A stretch of DNA of 64,000 nt from contig JAJZTH010000011.1 of assembly GCA_021849075.1 (NCBI GenBank), forward strand, positions 1 to 64,000, given 5' to 3'. This DNA comes from Pseudomonadota bacterium (GTDB lineage: Bacteria > Pseudomonadota > Alphaproteobacteria > Sphingomonadales > Sphingomonadaceae). Below are positions 39,643 through 48,306 of this stretch, in pieces (position 1 is the stretch's first letter; each line of letters opens with the position of its first letter). The position numbers and the translations under genes are program-made. Under the pieces are notes generated by a model. The model was given only the letters and a program-made list of their open reading frames with translations. It was not told the origin of the DNA and searched no databases.

Positions 39643-40809
39643 ATGCAAATTCATCCGCTGATTACCGACAGCAAGACCCTTGCCGATTTCTGCGCCCGTA
39701 TCGCGAAATCCCCGTATATCGCCGTCGACACCGAGTTCATGCGCGAAAACAGCTATTGGCCCGAACTGTGCCTGGTGCAGGTCGCCGACCCGCATGAGGC
39801 CGCGGCGATCGACCCGAAGGCGCAGGGGCTGGACATGACGCCGCTGTTGGACCTGCTGGTCAATAATGAGGATGTGCTGAAGGTCTTCCATGCCGGCGGG
39901 CAGGATATCGAGATTGTCCACAACCTGACCGGCAAGACGCCGCATCCGATGTTCGACACCCAGATTGCCGCCATGGCGTTGGGGCTGGGCGAACAGATTG
40001 GCTATGGCAATCTGGTCGATGCGTGGATGGGCGTGCAGCTGGACAAGGGCGCGCGCTTTACCGACTGGGCGCGGCGACCGCTGGACAAGCGCCAGATCGA
40101 CTATGCGATCGGCGACGTCACTTACCTCATTCAGATTTTCCCCAAAATGCTGGACGAACTGCGCAAGACTGGGCGCGGCGACTGGCTGGATCAGGAAATG
40201 GAGCGGATCAGCGATCCGTCCAATTATGAAAATGACCCGCAGCAGGCGTGGCAGCGGGTGCGCATCGCCAGCAAGAAGGCCGACGTTCTGGGCCGACTAA
40301 AGGCGCTGGCCGCCTGGCGCGAGAAGGAAGCGCAGGACAAGAATCTGCCGCGCGGGCGCATCGTGAAGGATGAAACCCTAGCCGACATCGCCAGCCATCC
40401 GCCGCGCGCGCAGGAGGATCTGGGCAAGGTGCGGGGCCTTTCCGCGACATGGCGGACCAATGATATTGGCGCGCGGCTGATGAATGCGCTGGCCAAGCAT
40501 CAGCCTTTGTCGCGCGACGAGATGCCCGATCGCGAACCGCGCCGCCCCGGCTTGGGCAAGGATGGCGCGCTGGTGGCGGACCTGCTCAAGCTGTTGCTCA
40601 AAATCCGGTCGCGCGACATCAATGTGGCGGCCCGGTTGATCGCGCGCAGCGACGATATCGACGCGCTGGCGGCGGGCGTGCGGGAGGATTTGTCCATCCT
40701 GCAGGGCTGGCGCTATGAACAATTTGGCCGGGACGCGGTTGATCTGGTCGAAGGGCGCATGGCCTTTGCGGTCAAGAATGGCCGGCTGAAGATGACGCGC
40801 ACGGAATAA
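39643..40809 (+). CDS. rnd: Ribonuclease D
   Basis: This 388-residue 3'-5' exoribonuclease trims tRNA precursors and small stable RNAs. The DEDD catalytic motifs are visible: Asp-x-Glu in IAVDTEFMREN near residue 25, Asp in VFHAGGQDIEIV and YAIGDVTYLIQIF with the conserved Tyr and Asp. The HRDC domains follow (about 205-370). ATG 39643 is taken as start; a GTG at 39604 would add 13 residues. It is followed by a small lipoprotein gene 11 bases later. Confidence 0.94.
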   Translation: MQIHPLITDSKTLADFCARIAKSPYIAVDTEFMRENSYWPELCLVQVADPHEAAAIDPKAQGLDMTPLLDLLVNNEDVLKVFHAGGQDIEIVHNLTGKTPHPMFDTQIAAMALGLGEQIGYGNLVDAWMGVQLDKGARFTDWARRPLDKRQIDYAIGDVTYLIQIFPKMLDELRKTGRGDWLDQEMERISDPSNYENDPQQAWQRVRIASKKADVLGRLKALAAWREKEAQDKNLPRGRIVKDETLADIASHPPRAQEDLGKVRGLSATWRTNDIGARLMNALAKHQPLSRDEMPDREPRRPGLGKDGALVADLLKLLLKIRSRDINVAARLIARSDDIDALAAGVREDLSILQGWRYEQFGRDAVDLVEGRMAFAVKNGRLKMTRTE

Positions 40810-40820
40810 GGAGAGCGGCG

Positions 40821-41123
40821 ATGCGGATGATGGCGACTGGCCTGATGGCGCTGTGTCTGGCGGGATGCGCCGGCGCGGGCGGGCAAGGACCGGACACGCC
40901 ACCTGCCGCATCGGCCGAAGGACCATGCCGTCATGACGGGCTGGACGGCTTTGTCGGGCAGAAGGCGAGCGCGGATACAGGCGCGGCGCTATTGAAGGCG
41001 TCGGGCGCGAAGATGCTGCGTTGGGGCGGGCCGGGCATGGCGATGACCATGGATTTCCGGCCCGACCGGCTGACCATCAGCTATGATGACGCCATGGTGA
41101 TTACGTCCGCGCGATGCGGGTAA
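40821..41123 (+). CDS. I78-family peptidase inhibitor lipoprotein
   Basis: This 100-residue protein has a lipobox LAGC at 13-16 and should be a periplasmic lipoprotein anchored through Cys16. The mature part matches the I78 inhibitor family: CRHDGLDGFVGQKAS, a helix and the strands LRWGGPGMAMTMDF and RLTISYDD, ending in a Cys that can pair with the first one. The family blocks serine peptidases of the elastase/trypsin type. It follows rnd by 11 bases, so it may share its transcript. Confidence 0.82.
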   Translation: MRMMATGLMALCLAGCAGAGGQGPDTPPAASAEGPCRHDGLDGFVGQKASADTGAALLKASGAKMLRWGGPGMAMTMDFRPDRLTISYDDAMVITSARCG

Positions 41124-41147
41124 TGCCTGACATAACATAACCTCTCG

Positions 41148-41239
41148 CCCGTTCGGGCTGAGCTTGTCGAAGCCCTGCCCTTTTCTTCGGTATAAGAACG
41201 AAAGAAATACGGCCCTTCGACAGGCTCAGGGCGAACGGG
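41148..41239. repeat. Inverted pair of the interspersed TTCGACAGGCTCAGGGCGAA repeat
   Basis: The arm 41148-41172 begins CCCGTTCGGGCTGAGC and continues TTGTCGAAG. The arm 41215-41239 is its reverse complement with three mismatches (CTTCGACAGGCTCAGGGCGA then ACGGG). About 42 bases lie between. Together they could form a large cruciform or RNA hairpin after the lipoprotein gene. Single copies are at 46606-46643 and, degenerate, at 24133-24163. Confidence 0.8.
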
Positions 41240-41273
41240 TGAAGGTAAATCCCCTTTCAACGAGAGCTTATCC

Positions 41274-41657
41274 ATGACCGCCAATGCCGACCTCGCCATC
41301 CGTATGGCGCGCGCGACGTTCAACCGGGCGCTCGCTGAGGGCGATCTAAACGCCATTGGGCCGCTGCTCGCGATGAACGTGGTGATGGTGACGGGCACCG
41401 ACAGCGCCGTCATCAGCGGGCGCAAGGCGCAACTGATGGCGTGGAAGCGCGAATTCGCTGCGAAAGAGCGGATGATCTATACCCGCACGCCCGACATGAT
41501 CACCCCTTCCCCGGTCGAGCCGATCGCGATGGAGCATGGCCATTGGCAGGGCGCGGTCGCGGGCGTCACGCAGGCGTCCGGCCGCTATAGCGCCAAATGG
41601 CGCGAGGTTGGCGGCGCATGGGTGATCGAGGCGGAGATTTACCTGACGCTTGCCTGA
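41274..41657 (+). CDS. NTF2-like (SnoaL/DUF4440) fold protein
   Basis: This 127-residue protein has the alpha+beta cone fold pattern of the NTF2-like superfamily. It has an N-terminal helix (MARATFNRALAEGDLNAIGP), hydrophobic strands (NVVMVTGTD), an MIYTRTPDMI strand and the terminal strand pair (AKWREVGGAWVIEAEIYL). Members often act as small-molecule isomerases or have no enzyme role. No catalytic residues can be named. It sits between an interspersed repeat and the convergent cyclase gene, which it overlaps by 19 bases. Confidence 0.7.
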   Translation: MTANADLAIRMARATFNRALAEGDLNAIGPLLAMNVVMVTGTDSAVISGRKAQLMAWKREFAAKERMIYTRTPDMITPSPVEPIAMEHGHWQGAVAGVTQASGRYSAKWREVGGAWVIEAEIYLTLA

Positions 41658-43519
41658 GCGGGAGCCGGTGCGGACGTCAGGTCGATCGCCTCTTCATCGG
41701 CTTCCGGCGTGTCCAGGACGATGCGGTTGCGGCCGCCGCGCTTGGCGCGATAGAGCGCCGCGTCGGCCGCCTGTAGCAGCGTCGATCCGTCGCGCGCCAT
41801 ATTGTCGTCCCAGGTGGCGATGCCGAAGGACATGCTGGTCGATCCCAGCGCGCGACCGCCCTGACGCAGGACGATTTCGGTGATGCCCTTGCGCAGCAGT
41901 TCGACCCGCCCGGCCAGCGCCTGCGCCGTGGTGCCCGGTGCGATGATCGTGAATTCCTCCCCACCATAGCGGCAGACGATGTCCCCGTCCCGGAAGCGGC
42001 TGCGCATTTCGGCGGCGACCGACTGGAGCACGGTGTCACCCGCGTCATGGCCAAATTCGTCGTTGAAACGCTTGAAATGATCGACGTCGCACATGACGAC
42101 GCTGAGCGGAATGCCCGATCGGCGCGAGCGGGCAATCTCGATCGCCAGCGCTTCTTCCATATAGCGGCGGTTGAACAGGCCGGTCAGCGGATCGCGGATC
42201 GTCTGTTCGCGCAGGCCCCGCTGCAGGCGATGGTTGACCAGTGCGGAGCTGATATTTTCCGCCATCACGGTCAGGCGGAAACGATGTTCTTCCTCCACCA
42301 CGCCCTCCAGATAGAGGGTGCCGATCACCTCGCCACCAGCTAGCAGCGGCTCGCAATGATAGATGGCGTCGGGATCGACATGGGAACAGACGATGTCGCC
42401 GCCCGGCTCGGCCACGAAATGGGCCTGCCCCCGGCGCAAGGCCCAGCACTGGTCGGGCGCAAAGCCGTCCGCGCACGGCACATGGCCGCTCCAGCCCGCC
42501 ACCGGCACCAGCAGGTTGCGGCTGTTATTATGGGCGTAGAGGCCGCCGGCGATACCGGGCAGCACGCGCGGCACGAACACGCCGATGACCTGCGCCAGTT
42601 CCTCGTCAGTGCGGGCGGCCTGCATGCGGTGGGCCATGCCGCCCAGCAATTCGATCACTTCGCCCCTTTCGCGCAGCGTATCGCTGTTGCGCAGCAAGGC
42701 GCCATGCGCCGCCTTCAATTCTTGCTCGCTGCGCCCCTGATCGGCAAGCGCCGCCTGCAACTGATGAGCCATGGCGTTATAGCCGTCGGCCAGCTGGGCA
42801 AATTCCTGCGATCCCATCGCGCCGGTCACGCGCGCGTCGCGATCCCCCTGCCCCAGCGCCGTCATCGCCCCGCGAATGATGCCCGCAGGCCGGCGAATGC
42901 CCCAGATCAGCAGCAACGACACCGCCAAAATCAGCAGGACGATCAGCGGCCCACCGACCAGCGCCAGTTGCTTCACCCAGACAAGCCGCCGGTCGGCCGC
43001 CTCGATCCGGGTCAGGCGCAGCGCCCGTTCTTCGGCCAGGAAGCTGTCCGTGCGCAGCGACACCATCGTCATGAGGTCGCGACCGCCGCCAGCTGCGATG
43101 CTGGCGCGCGCCTGATCGAAATCACCTTGCCGCGCCTGCGTCAGCGTGCCGCGCAGCAAGGCGATGCGGCGATCGATCAGCCCGCGCAATTCGCGCGCAC
43201 GCATATTCTGGGTCGGGTTGTCGGCGGTCAGCCGGGTCAGGCGCGCCATGGCGTCCTGCGCGGCGACGATCCGCGCGTCGGCCGGATCGGCGAAGCTGGC
43301 GTTGCGCGTCAGCACGAAGCCGCGCTGGCCCGATTCGGCTTCGCGCAGCGCGGCGAGCGCATCGTCCATCGTCTCGATCACTTCGGCCGAATGCGTGACC
43401 CAGCGGAAGCTGTCCCGGGTCTGGATCGATGCGTCAACCAGCATCCAGATGAGCGCCACGAGGGCGATCATGACCAGCATGCCAAAAGCAGCGATCCGGG
43501 CGGTTAGTGAGGAGAACAT
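41639..43519 (-). CDS. Membrane diguanylate cyclase with CHASE3, HAMP and GAF domains
   Basis: This 626-residue protein should make cyclic di-GMP in response to extracytoplasmic and cytoplasmic cues. Membrane helices at 10-30 and 186-207 enclose a periplasmic CHASE3 domain (EAESGQRGFVLTRN). A HAMP-type segment (208-262) and a GAF-like domain (about 300-420) with several Cys residues follow. The GGDEF domain has GGEEF at 519-523, and RDGD at 510-513 is an intact product-inhibition site. It is the second active-looking cyclase in the window and is monocistronic. The 3' end overlaps the NTF2-like gene. Confidence 0.93.
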   Translation of the reverse strand: MFSSLTARIAAFGMLVMIALVALIWMLVDASIQTRDSFRWVTHSAEVIETMDDALAALREAESGQRGFVLTRNASFADPADARIVAAQDAMARLTRLTADNPTQNMRARELRGLIDRRIALLRGTLTQARQGDFDQARASIAAGGGRDLMTMVSLRTDSFLAEERALRLTRIEAADRRLVWVKQLALVGGPLIVLLILAVSLLLIWGIRRPAGIIRGAMTALGQGDRDARVTGAMGSQEFAQLADGYNAMAHQLQAALADQGRSEQELKAAHGALLRNSDTLRERGEVIELLGGMAHRMQAARTDEELAQVIGVFVPRVLPGIAGGLYAHNNSRNLLVPVAGWSGHVPCADGFAPDQCWALRRGQAHFVAEPGGDIVCSHVDPDAIYHCEPLLAGGEVIGTLYLEGVVEEEHRFRLTVMAENISSALVNHRLQRGLREQTIRDPLTGLFNRRYMEEALAIEIARSRRSGIPLSVVMCDVDHFKRFNDEFGHDAGDTVLQSVAAEMRSRFRDGDIVCRYGGEEFTIIAPGTTAQALAGRVELLRKGITEIVLRQGGRALGSTSMSFGIATWDDNMARDGSTLLQAADAALYRAKRGGRNRIVLDTPEADEEAIDLTSAPAPAQASVR

Positions 43520-43600
43520 GCGCGACCTTTTTAATGAGCCGCAACATTAGTCCGCAATGGTTAACGAATTTCCACTTTTGCGCCAAACCGCGTGGTGGCG

Positions 43601-44470
43601 TCAGCGGCGCCAGCGCGCCCAGATGGCGGTCGGCAGGGCGATGCCGCGCGCTTCTTCCCGCACCGCCAGTTCGCCGGCATCGACCGTGCCGGGCAGATCG
43701 GCGAACGCCTGACGCAGCAATTCGCCGATCGCCAGCGCCGACATGCGCACGGCATAAACGGTCAGGAACAGAAAGCGGCTGTCGGCATCCAGCAGGGCAC
43801 GGCAATTGGCGATGAGGCCGGGCAGATCCTCCTCCAGACGCCAGACTTCGCCATCGGGGCCGCGGCCATATTTGGGCGGATCGAGCAATATGCCGTCATA
43901 GCGGCGGTTGCGACGCACTTCCCGGGCGACGAATTTGGCGGCGTCCTCCACGATCCAGCGGACGGGACGATCCTCCATGCCCGACAGCGCGGCATTGGCG
44001 CGGGCCTGCGCCACCGATTTCTTGGACGCATCGACATGAACCATGCGCGCGCCGCCAGCCGACAAGGCCAGCGTGCCGACGCCGGTATAGCCGAACAGGT
44101 TCATCACCTCTGCATCGGGCTTGTCGGCATAGGTGGCGCGCAGTTCGTCCCAGATCGGCGCCATGTCGGGGAAGAAGCCGAGATGGCGGAAGGGGGTGCA
44201 ACTCGACTGGAAGGTCACTTCCTTCCAGTGCAGCGGCCAGCCTTCGGCCGGGACGGGCCGGTCATAATACCAGCGGCCGCCGCCATCTTCATCGGAACCC
44301 GGGATAAATTCGCCGTCCGCTTTCCAGTCGGTCGTCGCGGGCTTCCACATCGCCTGCGGTTCGGGGCGGATGAAGCGGAAGCGGCCATAGCGCTCCAGCT
44401 TTCGCCCGTCGCCCGAATCAAGCAGGCCGTAATCCGACCATGGCTCACCGATGAGGGTCTTGAGTTCCAA
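43601..44470 (-). CDS. Class I SAM-dependent methyltransferase (RlmI/RlmK-like)
   Basis: This 289-residue methyltransferase has the SAM-binding loop LFGYTGVGTLALSAGG and an acidic end of strand 2 (MVHVDASKKSV). It shows the rRNA cytosine or guanine methyltransferase motif LLDPPKYGRG. The family includes RlmI and RlmK, which methylate 23S rRNA; the exact target cannot be read. It follows thrC by five bases and probably shares its transcript. Confidence 0.88.
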   Translation of the reverse strand: MELKTLIGEPWSDYGLLDSGDGRKLERYGRFRFIRPEPQAMWKPATTDWKADGEFIPGSDEDGGGRWYYDRPVPAEGWPLHWKEVTFQSSCTPFRHLGFFPDMAPIWDELRATYADKPDAEVMNLFGYTGVGTLALSAGGARMVHVDASKKSVAQARANAALSGMEDRPVRWIVEDAAKFVAREVRRNRRYDGILLDPPKYGRGPDGEVWRLEEDLPGLIANCRALLDADSRFLFLTVYAVRMSALAIGELLRQAFADLPGTVDAGELAVREEARGIALPTAIWARWRR

Positions 44471-44475
44471 AGGGC

Positions 44476-45876
44476 TTAGCCGCGCGGGGTCGCGCGTTCG
44501 GCGACGTAAGCGGTGATCGCTTCGAACGTGCCGGGCAGCTTGGCGTAGCTTTCTTCCCGCGAGAAGAGATCGCCCACGCGCGAGGGCAGCGGCGGACGAG
44601 TGCCGGTGGCGCGTTCGACCGCGTCGGGGAATTTGGCGGCGTGAGCGGTCGCCAGCGTAACGACGGGAATGGAAGCATCCACGCCGGCGGTGCGGGCGGC
44701 GGCCAGACCGATGGCGCTGTGCGGATCGATCACCTGACCCGCCGCATCATAGGCCCAGCGCATCGCCATGGTCATGCCATCGGCATCGATGCGCGAGGAG
44801 GTGAAGAGGGCTGCCGCGCCTTCGCGCTGGGCGTTGGTGAGGCGCATCGCCTTGCTGGCTTCGAACCCGCGCATCTGATCGGCGAGCGCGAGGCCATCGC
44901 GGCCGCCAGCGTCGAACAACAGGCGTTCGAAGTTGGAGCTGACCTGAATGTCCATGCTGGGCGTGGCGGTCGGCACGACCTGACCCTGGCTATAGTCGCC
45001 ATCGGCCAGCGCGCGGTGGAGAATGTCGTTGACGTTGGTCGCAACGATCAGCTTGGCGACCGGCAGGCCCATCTGCGCCGCGACATAGCCGGCGAACACG
45101 TCGCCGAAATTGCCAGTGGGGACGGAGAAGGCGACTTCCCGATCGGGCGCGCCCAGGCGCACGGCGGCGTAGAAATAATAGACGACCTGCGCCATCAGCC
45201 GCGCCCAGTTGATGCTGTTGACGGCGGACAGGTTGAAGCGGCTCTTGAAACCGGCGTCGTTGAACATCGCCTTCACCAGTGCCTGCGCATCGTCAAAACT
45301 GCCGTCGATGGCGATGTTGTAGACGTTGGGGGCCAGCACGGTGGTCATCTGGCGACGCTGAACGTCGGACACGCGGCCTTCGGGATGGAGCATGAAGATG
45401 TCGATCTTCGCGCGGCCCGCCACTGCATCGATCGCGGCCGAACCAGTGTCGCCCGAGGTCGCGCCGACGATGGTGATGTGATCATCACGGCGCGAGAGGA
45501 AGCGTTCGAACAGCTGGCCGAGCAGCTGGAGCGCAACGTCCTTGAAGGCGAGGGTCGGGCCATGGAAGAGTTCCAGCACCCAATGCTGATGGTCGAGCTG
45601 AACCAGCGGGGTGACGGCCTGATGGCTGAAGCGGCCATAGGCGGCGGTGCAGAGTTCCCGCAGTTCGTCTTCGGTGAGGGAGCCTGCGACGAAGGGCGTC
45701 ATCACCCGTACGGCGGTTTCGACATAGGAGAGGCCGGAGAGGGCGCGAATCTGATCGGCGGTGAAGGCCGGCCAGCTGGTCGGCAGATACAGGCCGCCAT
45801 CGGACGCCAGCCCCGCCAGCGTCACATCTTCAAAACCGAGCGCGGGCGCGCTCCCCCTGGTGCTCTGATATTGCAT
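44476..45876 (-). CDS. thrC: Threonine synthase
   Basis: This 466-residue PLP enzyme converts O-phosphohomoserine to threonine. The PLP lysine lies in HGPTLAFKDVALQLLGQL, with the phosphate loop GATSGDTGSAAIDAV and the strand AFSVPTGNFGDVFAGY further on. ATG 45876 starts the typical MQYQSTRG. A longer frame to 45999 has no ribosome site. It precedes the methyltransferase gene by five bases and lies downstream of surf1, the usual alphaproteobacterial order. Confidence 0.96.
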   Translation of the reverse strand: MQYQSTRGSAPALGFEDVTLAGLASDGGLYLPTSWPAFTADQIRALSGLSYVETAVRVMTPFVAGSLTEDELRELCTAAYGRFSHQAVTPLVQLDHQHWVLELFHGPTLAFKDVALQLLGQLFERFLSRRDDHITIVGATSGDTGSAAIDAVAGRAKIDIFMLHPEGRVSDVQRRQMTTVLAPNVYNIAIDGSFDDAQALVKAMFNDAGFKSRFNLSAVNSINWARLMAQVVYYFYAAVRLGAPDREVAFSVPTGNFGDVFAGYVAAQMGLPVAKLIVATNVNDILHRALADGDYSQGQVVPTATPSMDIQVSSNFERLLFDAGGRDGLALADQMRGFEASKAMRLTNAQREGAAALFTSSRIDADGMTMAMRWAYDAAGQVIDPHSAIGLAAARTAGVDASIPVVTLATAHAAKFPDAVERATGTRPPLPSRVGDLFSREESYAKLPGTFEAITAYVAERATPRG

Positions 45877-45920
45877 AATGGGAAAGCGCGGTAGCGACAC
45901 CCGGCCCGCGGAGCAAGCAT

Positions 45921-46568
45921 TTAGGCGGCTTTTGTGGCGTTCCGGCGACGCAGGGCAAGAATATAGATGATGACCGCCACGGCCGCGAAGAAGAACCATT
46001 GCACCGCATAGGCGAGATGATTGTTGGGCAGGTCTTCCGCGCGTGGCGGCGCGACGGGCTTGAGGCCGGCGGGGGCGGTGCTGGCGATCAACATCGGGCG
46101 CAGCGGCGGCGCTTTTCCATCCACCCGGGTCAGCAGGGCGCGATGGTCCGGTTCCTGACTGATCCAGCCTGCAACCTGACCGCCGGTCCAGACGGGTTTT
46201 TCATCCGGTTTCTGCCCCACGCCGATCGCGACCAGCACGCCCGGTCCCTCCGCCCCGGTCGCGCAATGGGCGATATGGCGATATCCGGTGCTGCCATCAG
46301 CGGCGCGTCCGGCCTCGACCTGCCATTCCACGACATTGAGGCAATGAATGGAGGAGCGACGGAAGAGCAGATCGGGATCGACCGGTGGCAATTTGGGGAA
46401 GGCGACGGCGGGGCGGCCGGGATTGGCGGCGGCCAGGACAAGCGCCTGTTCCTTTTCCGCCCGGCGTTGAAGCTGCCAGATGCCAAGGCCGATCATGGTC
46501 AGCACCGCCAGCGCGACCAGCAGGGTCGGGATGATGGGGATGCGGGCTTTGGCGGGCTGATCGGTCAT
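45921..46568 (-). CDS. surf1: SURF1-family cytochrome oxidase biogenesis protein
   Basis: This 215-residue protein assists heme a insertion into cytochrome c oxidase. Two membrane helices flank a periplasmic domain: residues 10-30 (IPTLLVALAVLTMIGLGIW) and about 190-208 (VQWFFFAAVAVIIYILAL). The motif GIWQLQRRAEKEQAL after the first helix and NNHLAYAVQWF before the second are family signatures. ATG 46568 has AAGGA six bases before it. It lies between the ctaE terminator and thrC. Confidence 0.9.
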   Translation of the reverse strand: MTDQPAKARIPIIPTLLVALAVLTMIGLGIWQLQRRAEKEQALVLAAANPGRPAVAFPKLPPVDPDLLFRRSSIHCLNVVEWQVEAGRAADGSTGYRHIAHCATGAEGPGVLVAIGVGQKPDEKPVWTGGQVAGWISQEPDHRALLTRVDGKAPPLRPMLIASTAPAGLKPVAPPRAEDLPNNHLAYAVQWFFFAAVAVIIYILALRRRNATKAA

Positions 46569-46605
46569 GGCCGGTCCTTGGTAGGGCAAATGTGGATATT
46601 TTAAT

Positions 46606-46643
46606 ATCCGTTCGGCCCTTCGACAGGCTCAGGGCGAACGGAT
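46606..46643. repeat. Interspersed palindromic repeat in the surf1 leader
   Basis: ATCCGTTCG (46606-46614) and CGAACGGAT (46635-46643) are perfect arms around the common core CCCTTCGACAGGCTCAGGG. A second AT-rich hairpin, GGATATT-TT-AATATCC (46594-46609), overlaps its left edge. Both lie in the stretch upstream of the surf1 start, so they would be in its 5' region. Confidence 0.75.
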
Positions 46644-46665
46644 GATATTTGCTGTTCAACATATC

Positions 46666-46699
46666 CCAAAAGAAAACGGCCGGAATTTTGCCCCGGCCG
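46666..46699 (-). terminator. Rho-independent terminator of ctaE
   Basis: CGGCCGG (46677-46683) and CCGGCCG (46693-46699) form the stem. On the minus strand the stem is followed by TTTTCTTTT (46676-46668). It lies 29 bases past the ctaE stop. It separates the oxidase operon from surf1 and thrC. Confidence 0.8.
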
Positions 46700-46727
46700 C
46701 TCAGATTATCATGGTAGGGCCAGAGTC

Positions 46728-47558
46728 TTAGCCGCCATGGACGGGTGCGCCCCAGCCGCCCCAGACATAGATGGCGACGAACAGGAACAGCCACACAACG
46801 TCAACGAAATGCCAGTACCAGGCGGCGGCTTCGAACCCGAAATGCTGGCGCGGGGTGAAGTGCCCCTTATAGGCGCGGACCAGATTGACGATCAGGAAGA
46901 TGGTGCCGACCAGAACGTGAAAACCGTGGAAGCCGGTCGCCATGTAGAAGGCCGAGCTGTACGGATTGCCGCCGAAATCGAAGGGCGCATGGGCATATTC
47001 ATATGCCTGGATGCACGAGAAGATCGCGCCCAGGATGATGGTGCACCACAGCCCCTTGATCAAGCCATCGCGATCGCCATGGATCAGCGCATGATGCGCC
47101 CAGGTGACGGTGGTGCCCGAACAGAGCAGGATCAGCGTGTTGAGCAGGGGCAGTTCGAAGGCGTTCATCACCTCCACGCCCTTTGACGGGAACAGTCCTT
47201 CGATCGGCGCGAGGGCGCTGGGGAACAGAGCGAAGTCGAAGAAGGCCCAGAACCAGCCGACGAAGAACATCACTTCCGACGCGATGAACAGGATCATCCC
47301 ATAGCGCAGATGAAGCTGCACCACCGGCGTATGATCGCCGGCATGGGCTTCGGCGATCACATTGCCCCACCAGCTGAAGAAGGTGAAAAGCACGCCGCCA
47401 AGCCCGAGCAGGAAAATCCAGCCACCACCCGGCCCCATCGCGTCGGGATGCATCCACATGATGGCGCCCAGCGCCATGACCAGCGCAGACATGGAGCCGA
47501 AGAACGGCCAGATGCTGGGGGGAAGGATATGATAATCGTGATTCTTCGCGCCTGCCAT
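46728..47558 (-). CDS. ctaE: Cytochrome c oxidase subunit III
   Basis: This 276-residue inner-membrane subunit has seven hydrophobic helices. The family stretch HLRYGMILFIASEVMFFVGW contains the conserved Glu. HALIHGD and FYMATGFHGFHVLVGTIF with their conserved His residues follow, and HFVDVVWLFLFVAIYVWG is at the end. An AGGAG is found farther upstream of its ATG. It is the last oxidase gene before the terminator at 46666-46699. Confidence 0.97.
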   Translation of the reverse strand: MAGAKNHDYHILPPSIWPFFGSMSALVMALGAIMWMHPDAMGPGGGWIFLLGLGGVLFTFFSWWGNVIAEAHAGDHTPVVQLHLRYGMILFIASEVMFFVGWFWAFFDFALFPSALAPIEGLFPSKGVEVMNAFELPLLNTLILLCSGTTVTWAHHALIHGDRDGLIKGLWCTIILGAIFSCIQAYEYAHAPFDFGGNPYSSAFYMATGFHGFHVLVGTIFLIVNLVRAYKGHFTPRQHFGFEAAAWYWHFVDVVWLFLFVAIYVWGGWGAPVHGG

Positions 47559-47593
47559 AACCGTCTTCCCTGCTCCTGTTCTTTATCCTTTGC

Positions 47594-48169
47594 TTAGCTT
47601 GCCTTCTTCCCCTGCTCAACAGGGTAGAAAGTGTAGCTGAGCGTTATCTCTTGCGTATCGCGATTGTCCGGGTCGTCCAGGATTTTCGGATCGACATAAT
47701 AGAGGACGGGCATGCGCACCTCCTCGCCGGGCTGCAATGTCTGCTGGGTGAAGCAGAAACACTGTATTTTGGTGAAATAGGCCCCCGCCTGCGTAGGGGT
47801 GACGTTGAAGCTGGCGGTGCCGGTGACGGGCTTGTCCGACATGTTCTTGGCAACGAAGATCGCCATGTCCTTCGCCCCCACCGTGACCGTATCGGTCGGA
47901 TGTTCGGGATAGAATTGCCACGGCATGCCCGGCTGGACGTTCGAATCAAAGCGGATCGACAAAGTGTGGCCGGTCGCGACCCTGACGCTGCTCGACGCTT
48001 CCGCCCGGCGCGTGGTGCCGCCGAAACCAGTCTGTTCGCAAAAGATGCGATAGAGCGGGACCGAGGCGAAGCCCAGGCCCAGCATGGCCAGCCCCACCAG
48101 CGCCATCGTCACCAAAGTCCGGCGGTTGCGCCGGTCACGGTCGAAAGGCGAAGGCGGGAGCGTGGCCAT
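47594..48169 (-). CDS. ctaG: Cytochrome c oxidase assembly protein CtaG (Cox11)
   Basis: This 191-residue copper chaperone delivers Cu to the CuB site of CtaD. One membrane helix lies at about 19-40 (LVTMALVGLAMLGLGFASVPLY). The periplasmic domain has YRIFCEQTGFGG and the copper motif CFCFTQQTL, with the strand pattern PVLYYVDPKI. Its start overlaps the stop of the 45-residue gene by one base. ctaE follows 35 bases on. Confidence 0.96.
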   Translation of the reverse strand: MATLPPSPFDRDRRNRRTLVTMALVGLAMLGLGFASVPLYRIFCEQTGFGGTTRRAEASSSVRVATGHTLSIRFDSNVQPGMPWQFYPEHPTDTVTVGAKDMAIFVAKNMSDKPVTGTASFNVTPTQAGAYFTKIQCFCFTQQTLQPGEEVRMPVLYYVDPKILDDPDNRDTQEITLSYTFYPVEQGKKAS

Positions 48170-48306
48170 CAGATAGTGTGGCTCGCGCCGATCTTCGCCA
48201 AAGTGATGGCGAAGAAGAGGATGGCGAGGAAGCCGAGCAACAGGCCGGTGACGATTGCGCGCGACTTTTGCCGGGCGCGGATCTGATCCTGATCTTCCGG
48301 CGTCAT
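48169..48306 (-). CDS. 45-residue membrane protein of the oxidase operon (CoxF-like position)
   Basis: The gene encodes [20 protein letters not shown] followed by a single hydrophobic helix (about 19-38, [15 protein letters not shown]) and a short tail (GASHTI). Its ATG overlaps the ctaB stop (ATGA) and its stop overlaps the ctaG start (TGATG), so it is tightly coupled on both sides. Alphaproteobacterial ctaB-ctaG loci often carry such a small gene, called coxF in some species, with no defined role. A helper of heme or copper insertion is a guess from position. Confidence 0.85.
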   Translation of the reverse strand: MTPEDQDQIRARQKSRAIVTGLLLGFLAILFFAITLAKIGASHTI

